Both the position numbers and the translations under genes were made by a program. Below are positions 61,401 to 64,000 of a DNA stretch of 64,000 nucleotides, piece by piece. The stretch is from Lottia gigantea (Eukaryota > Mollusca > Gastropoda > Lottiidae): NCBI RefSeq assembly GCF_000327385.1, contig NW_008710950.1:3206064-3270063 (forward strand), given 5' to 3'. The notes below the pieces were generated by a model, which saw only the letters and a program-made list of their open reading frames with translations, ran no database searches and was not told the origin of the DNA. How positions within the stretch are numbered: the stretch's first letter is position 1; each line of letters opens with the position of its first letter.

Positions 61401-64000
61401 AAAGGATTTGTGACCCAGAATACTTTCAACAAGAATTACAACACATCAAGAAAGTATTTTGCTTGCACAACAACTACCCTCCAGCCTTTGTACATCAAGC
61501 TTTTCGATCCGTATTAATGACAAAACCAACCAACCAACAGCCTAATCCCAACAGACCATCAACCCGCTTAGCTATCCCATTCATCAAAAAGGCATCATAC
61601 CAAATCAAGAAGATCCTGAAAAAGTCAGTTGGAAACATTGAAACAGTGTTCTCTGGCAACTCAACGCTTAAAGATTTGCTCAGAGCCAGTGGCAAATTGA
61701 ATCCCTCCAACAACCAAAAAAAAAGGGATGTGTCTACCAAGTTGAGTGCTCCTGTGGAAGTTCTTATATAGGGGAAACAAAGAGACCCCTTGATGTTCGA
61801 CTCAAAGACCATCAAGACAAGCCCGGCAATGAAGGAACATCTGCTTTGGCTGAACATCTTGCTATGGGAAGGAAAACAGGACATAAAGTCAACTTTGACA
61901 ATACCAACATACTGACAATCAATAAGCACATAGATAAAACCAGGAGACTTCATGAAGCTATCCACATCAGAAGATATCAGCTTGACCTTAACAGAGATGA
62001 AGGTGTTCATTTATCGCATGCATATAATAAACTTATTCATATTCATAAATGTATTTAATAAACAATTTCCAACTTTAAGCATAGTTAGTTATATGAACAA
62101 TGTAGTTTCTATTAATAAAAGACTCCAATACTAGCAATAGTTGTTTATTTAATCTTCAATTAATCTTTTTTTAATTCATTTACTTTATTTCAATTATTTT
62201 ACTTAATCAGCCTGTATGTTATTTTAAGAATTATATACCTCTTATTGTACCTGTTAAAATTTAATGTAATGTATCAATAAACCATTTATCTCTTGTGTGT
62301 TCTTAATAATAAGCATTAATGTATATATAGTTTGCCCATCACTTCTTCTCATTAAGTGCCTGAGGACAACGGGGGAAACACATCGAAACGTGGCATAAAA
62401 CTTTAACCAGTGATTGTTGTTCCATAAAGCTGTGTCTATATATCGTACTCACAATTGCTAAATGCCATTCAAAGACTTTAAGATACTTACAGTAACAAGT
62501 ACCACCATCTTTAGGATTTCCAACATAACTATGATTCTTGTCACACCTGGTGATAGAAAAACATAATTGTCAAGTGTCAAACAAACAGTATGGTCCAGTC
62601 TTTCAGGTTCATCACCAAGCCTTAAACTGTTGATGAATCTTATATTGGAGATACGTTGCAAGAACATAAAATGTAACAATTGACAAGATATGAATTGATT
62701 TTTTTTTTTAATTTTTGACTTCTATCCTGTGTTTGCATACCTTTTCAGATATTCTAGTTCTAATTGAACAGAGTTGGACAGTCAACATCTATTTCTAAAT
62801 TAGCTTTCCTAATGGTGAATTTAGTAACCAGTGTTGAAAGTATAAAACTAGCTCCTTCTGGTCATATGATTTTATCTTTTAAGATAGTAACTTTTACTTA
62901 CAATTCACACTTGTCTCCTGTAACACCTCTAGTTCTACAGTGACATACACCACTTTCTCTATTACAGGTATCAGCCTGGCCATTACATTCACATACAGAA
63001 CAATTACCACCATTTCTAGGATTACCAAAATAACCTGATTTACACTGTTCACATTGTTTTCCTGAAATAAATATTGAAGAAATAGTACATTAACATTTAA
63101 TTGAGCTTCCATTTATCATTATAATAACATCAGAAATGTAACAAGCATTTCATAATTTTAGCAAATCAACAACCATTCAGTGATTGTCTTTTGAAATCAA
63201 GTCTTCATAAATTTCATACCAGTCTTACTATTTACTACTAGTCACTGTGGCTCAACAGAATCAAAGTGATTAATGAACATGCCAACATAAAAAATAGATT
63301 ATGAAGAAATCTAAACTACAAACCTTCAGTAAGATCTTGACAGTTTTCACAAACATCAGTATTTTCTATACATGTACTATGTCCATTACACTGACACACT
63401 TAAATTATTCAATATCAAGTCTTGAATCTTTTAGTATTTTCTTTTACAAAAATAATGTCTAAAATTCCTTTCATTATAAGCTCTTTTAATTTTGATGCAT
63501 TTCATGAAGATGTTTTGTGAGAATCAATATTGCCTGCTCTAAAATCACAATTGCTCTACACCTTATAGATTCTAACACTGAATTCTCATTCCAGATCAAC
63601 TTCTTGTTTGCTTTTTAAAGTCAGTTACAGATAGCATAGAATCGTCTAGTTCACTCACTCTTGATTGGATAATATAAATTTTAATAACAATGACAATTTT
63701 GCCCTGTAAAACAGTAGGCTGTCAATGTTATCAAAACCATCATGAGGGAATTGATACTTAGCAATAATATGAATTTTATATAAAAGACTTCAGTAAAAAA
63801 AATAGTTGAAAAGACTTACAAGGACACTGAGTGAAATACCATCTCTCAGCTGGACAATAGGAATGATTAGTTAAACTGGTGTTATCAACTGGTCCATGAG
63901 CACCACCTTCCATACAGACACCTAATCCTGTATTATTAGGATCATTACACCAACCACAGACAGAATTAGCCTGACAGTCACTACATGATTTTAATCCTGA
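55491..64000 (-). CDS. atrn: Attractin (ATRN/ATRNL1 type), 3' part, 12 exons visible
   Basis: Exons in transcript order: 64000(63996?)-63820, 63398-63324, 63061-62902, 62546-62491, 58322-58228, 57573-57504, 57347-57196, 56826-56768, 56536-56458, 56254-56105, 55894-55747, 55585-55491. Frame is kept throughout, with at least 437 residues visible. The order of parts is a PSI-type domain (LKSCSDCQANSVCGWCNDP), laminin-type EGF repeats (LCQCNGHSTC, CEQCKSGYFGNPRNGGNCSV, CNGQADTC), a membrane-proximal ectodomain, one transmembrane segment (CFLSLLLIAAALWKIK), and a cytoplasmic tail with EMQQMASRPF and a final ...HPETCA. The FFVTFFSCFLSLLL region and MQQMASRPF are close to vertebrate attractin. Attractin is a single-pass surface protein that acts with the ubiquitin-ligase partner MGRN1 in melanocortin-receptor turnover. 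The CUB, kelch and C-lectin parts lie beyond the window. The fourth intron holds the Penelope-like pair. Confidence 0.95.
57673..58118. mobile_element. Truncated 'gtgggcgtata'-family element in an attractin intron
   Basis: Begins 'ggttgcctagcaagatacgcccac' (compare 'aggcaaagtaacatacgcccac' at 19592) and contains the family's inner 'gatctcatcaatataaatgatcacacca' type repeats. It stops at 'gaaaactgtagtctctag' without a right end. Confidence 0.65.
58594..60957 (-). mobile_element. Penelope-like retroelement, copy 1, with 684-codon open frame
   Basis: The open frame at 60957-58903 encodes a reverse transcriptase with YSYDVVDLFTNVP (motif A), GLPMGSPLSPLITEIYM (motif B) and CWFRKVDDTFVM (motif C, VDD), followed by a GIY-YIG endonuclease domain (VYQVECSCGSSYIGETKR, then LKDH). 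RT plus C-terminal GIY-YIG is the hallmark of endonuclease-bearing Penelope-like elements, which are neither LTR nor LINE elements and are related to telomerase RT. The frame is long and open, though somewhat shorter than the ~800 residues usual for complete ones, so it is probably 5'-shortened. The 3' flank (58594-58902) matches the end of copy 2. It is in an attractin intron, same strand as the gene. Confidence 0.93.
58632..58686 (-). ncRNA. Candidate hammerhead-ribozyme remnant, mirror copy
   Basis: Reverse complement of the motif at 62352-62406: CTGAGGA on the minus strand at 58677-58671 and GAAA at 58652-58649. It lies at the 3' side of Penelope-like copy 1. The same weaknesses apply. 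Confidence 0.4.
60955..62443 (+). mobile_element. Penelope-like retroelement, copy 2, 5'-truncated, head to head with copy 1
   Basis: Starts within the RT domain (LIQMCMSSTYFTWGDEIYE) and continues through RT motifs B and C and the GIY-YIG region to the same terminal sequence as copy 1, ending 'aagctgtgtctatatat' at 62443. It is about 95% or more similar to copy 1 by eye, and its frame is broken. The outer ends of the two copies are inverted repeats, and the 5' sides meet at about 60950-60960. Confidence 0.92.
62352..62406 (+). ncRNA. Candidate hammerhead-ribozyme remnant at the Penelope-like end
   Basis: CTGAGGA (62360-62366, fits CUGANGA) is followed 18 bases later by GAAAC (62385-62389). 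Outside these, TTAAGT (62352-62357) can pair with ACTTTAA (62400-62406) as stem I with one bulge. Penelope-like elements are known to carry minimal hammerhead motifs near their ends. Stem II is weak and the cleavage-side GUH is not intact as read, so activity is doubtful. Confidence 0.4.

Noticed and set aside
62458-63112. Separate small genes on the minus strand with Val/Asn-rich frames
   Set aside because: They are shifted-frame readings of the attractin laminin-EGF exons, which read cleanly in another frame with conserved cysteines.

Overview
This is a 64 kb scaffold piece from an AT-rich animal genome. It holds five spliced or intronless animal genes with typical GT-AG introns of 0.1-5.7 kb, a Penelope-like retroelement pair, several DNA-transposon families and a 15 kb repeat block. 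The repeat styles (GTCCGTCC/'TGTGGGCGTATA' elements, AGGTCA-rich repeats, tandem-array elements, a tRNA-type SINE with a long core) and gene sequences intermediate between vertebrate and insect forms suggest a mollusc, perhaps a gastropod or bivalve. That is inference; no species-specific marker is present. Two 50-base N runs show this is an assembled scaffold.

Layout. 1-0.8 kb: no recognised feature. 0.8-15.4 kb: repeats only. Two related families carry dense AGGTCA/TCAAGGTCA and CCGGAAGT motifs, and three arrays of a 109-bp unit carry GCGCATGCGC. A 2.8 kb part is present twice on either side of the second gap and looks like an unmerged contig overlap or a second haplotype. 15.4-18.8 kb: AT-rich sequence with one transposon. 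18.8-31.5 kb (+): fifteen exons of cmip (C-Maf-inducing protein), lacking the N-terminal PH-domain exons, which lie upstream. 34.7 kb (+): an orphan terminal exon. 36.1-46.2 kb (-): complete cep76, 12 exons, whose introns are loaded with transposons, among them a probable TTAA-flanked element carrying a P2X7-type intracellular-domain gene. 46.5-47.5 kb (+): an intronless FIT (fat-storage-inducing transmembrane) gene sharing a ~0.36 kb divergent promoter interval with cep76. 49.7-53.0 kb (-): complete five-exon gdap1-like gene, with a SINE inside a 23-bp minisatellite in its last intron. 55.5-64.0 kb (-): the twelve 3' exons of an attractin gene, interrupted in one intron by a head-to-head Penelope-like retroelement pair.

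The genes do not form a pathway. They act in cytosolic signalling (cmip), centriole control (cep76), ER lipid homeostasis (FIT), mitochondrial membranes (gdap1) and cell-surface signalling (attractin). Exon boundaries were worked out by hand from splice sites and reading-frame continuity. Every exon set given below keeps frame through all junctions. Protein identities rest on remembered family sequences, not on a database search.
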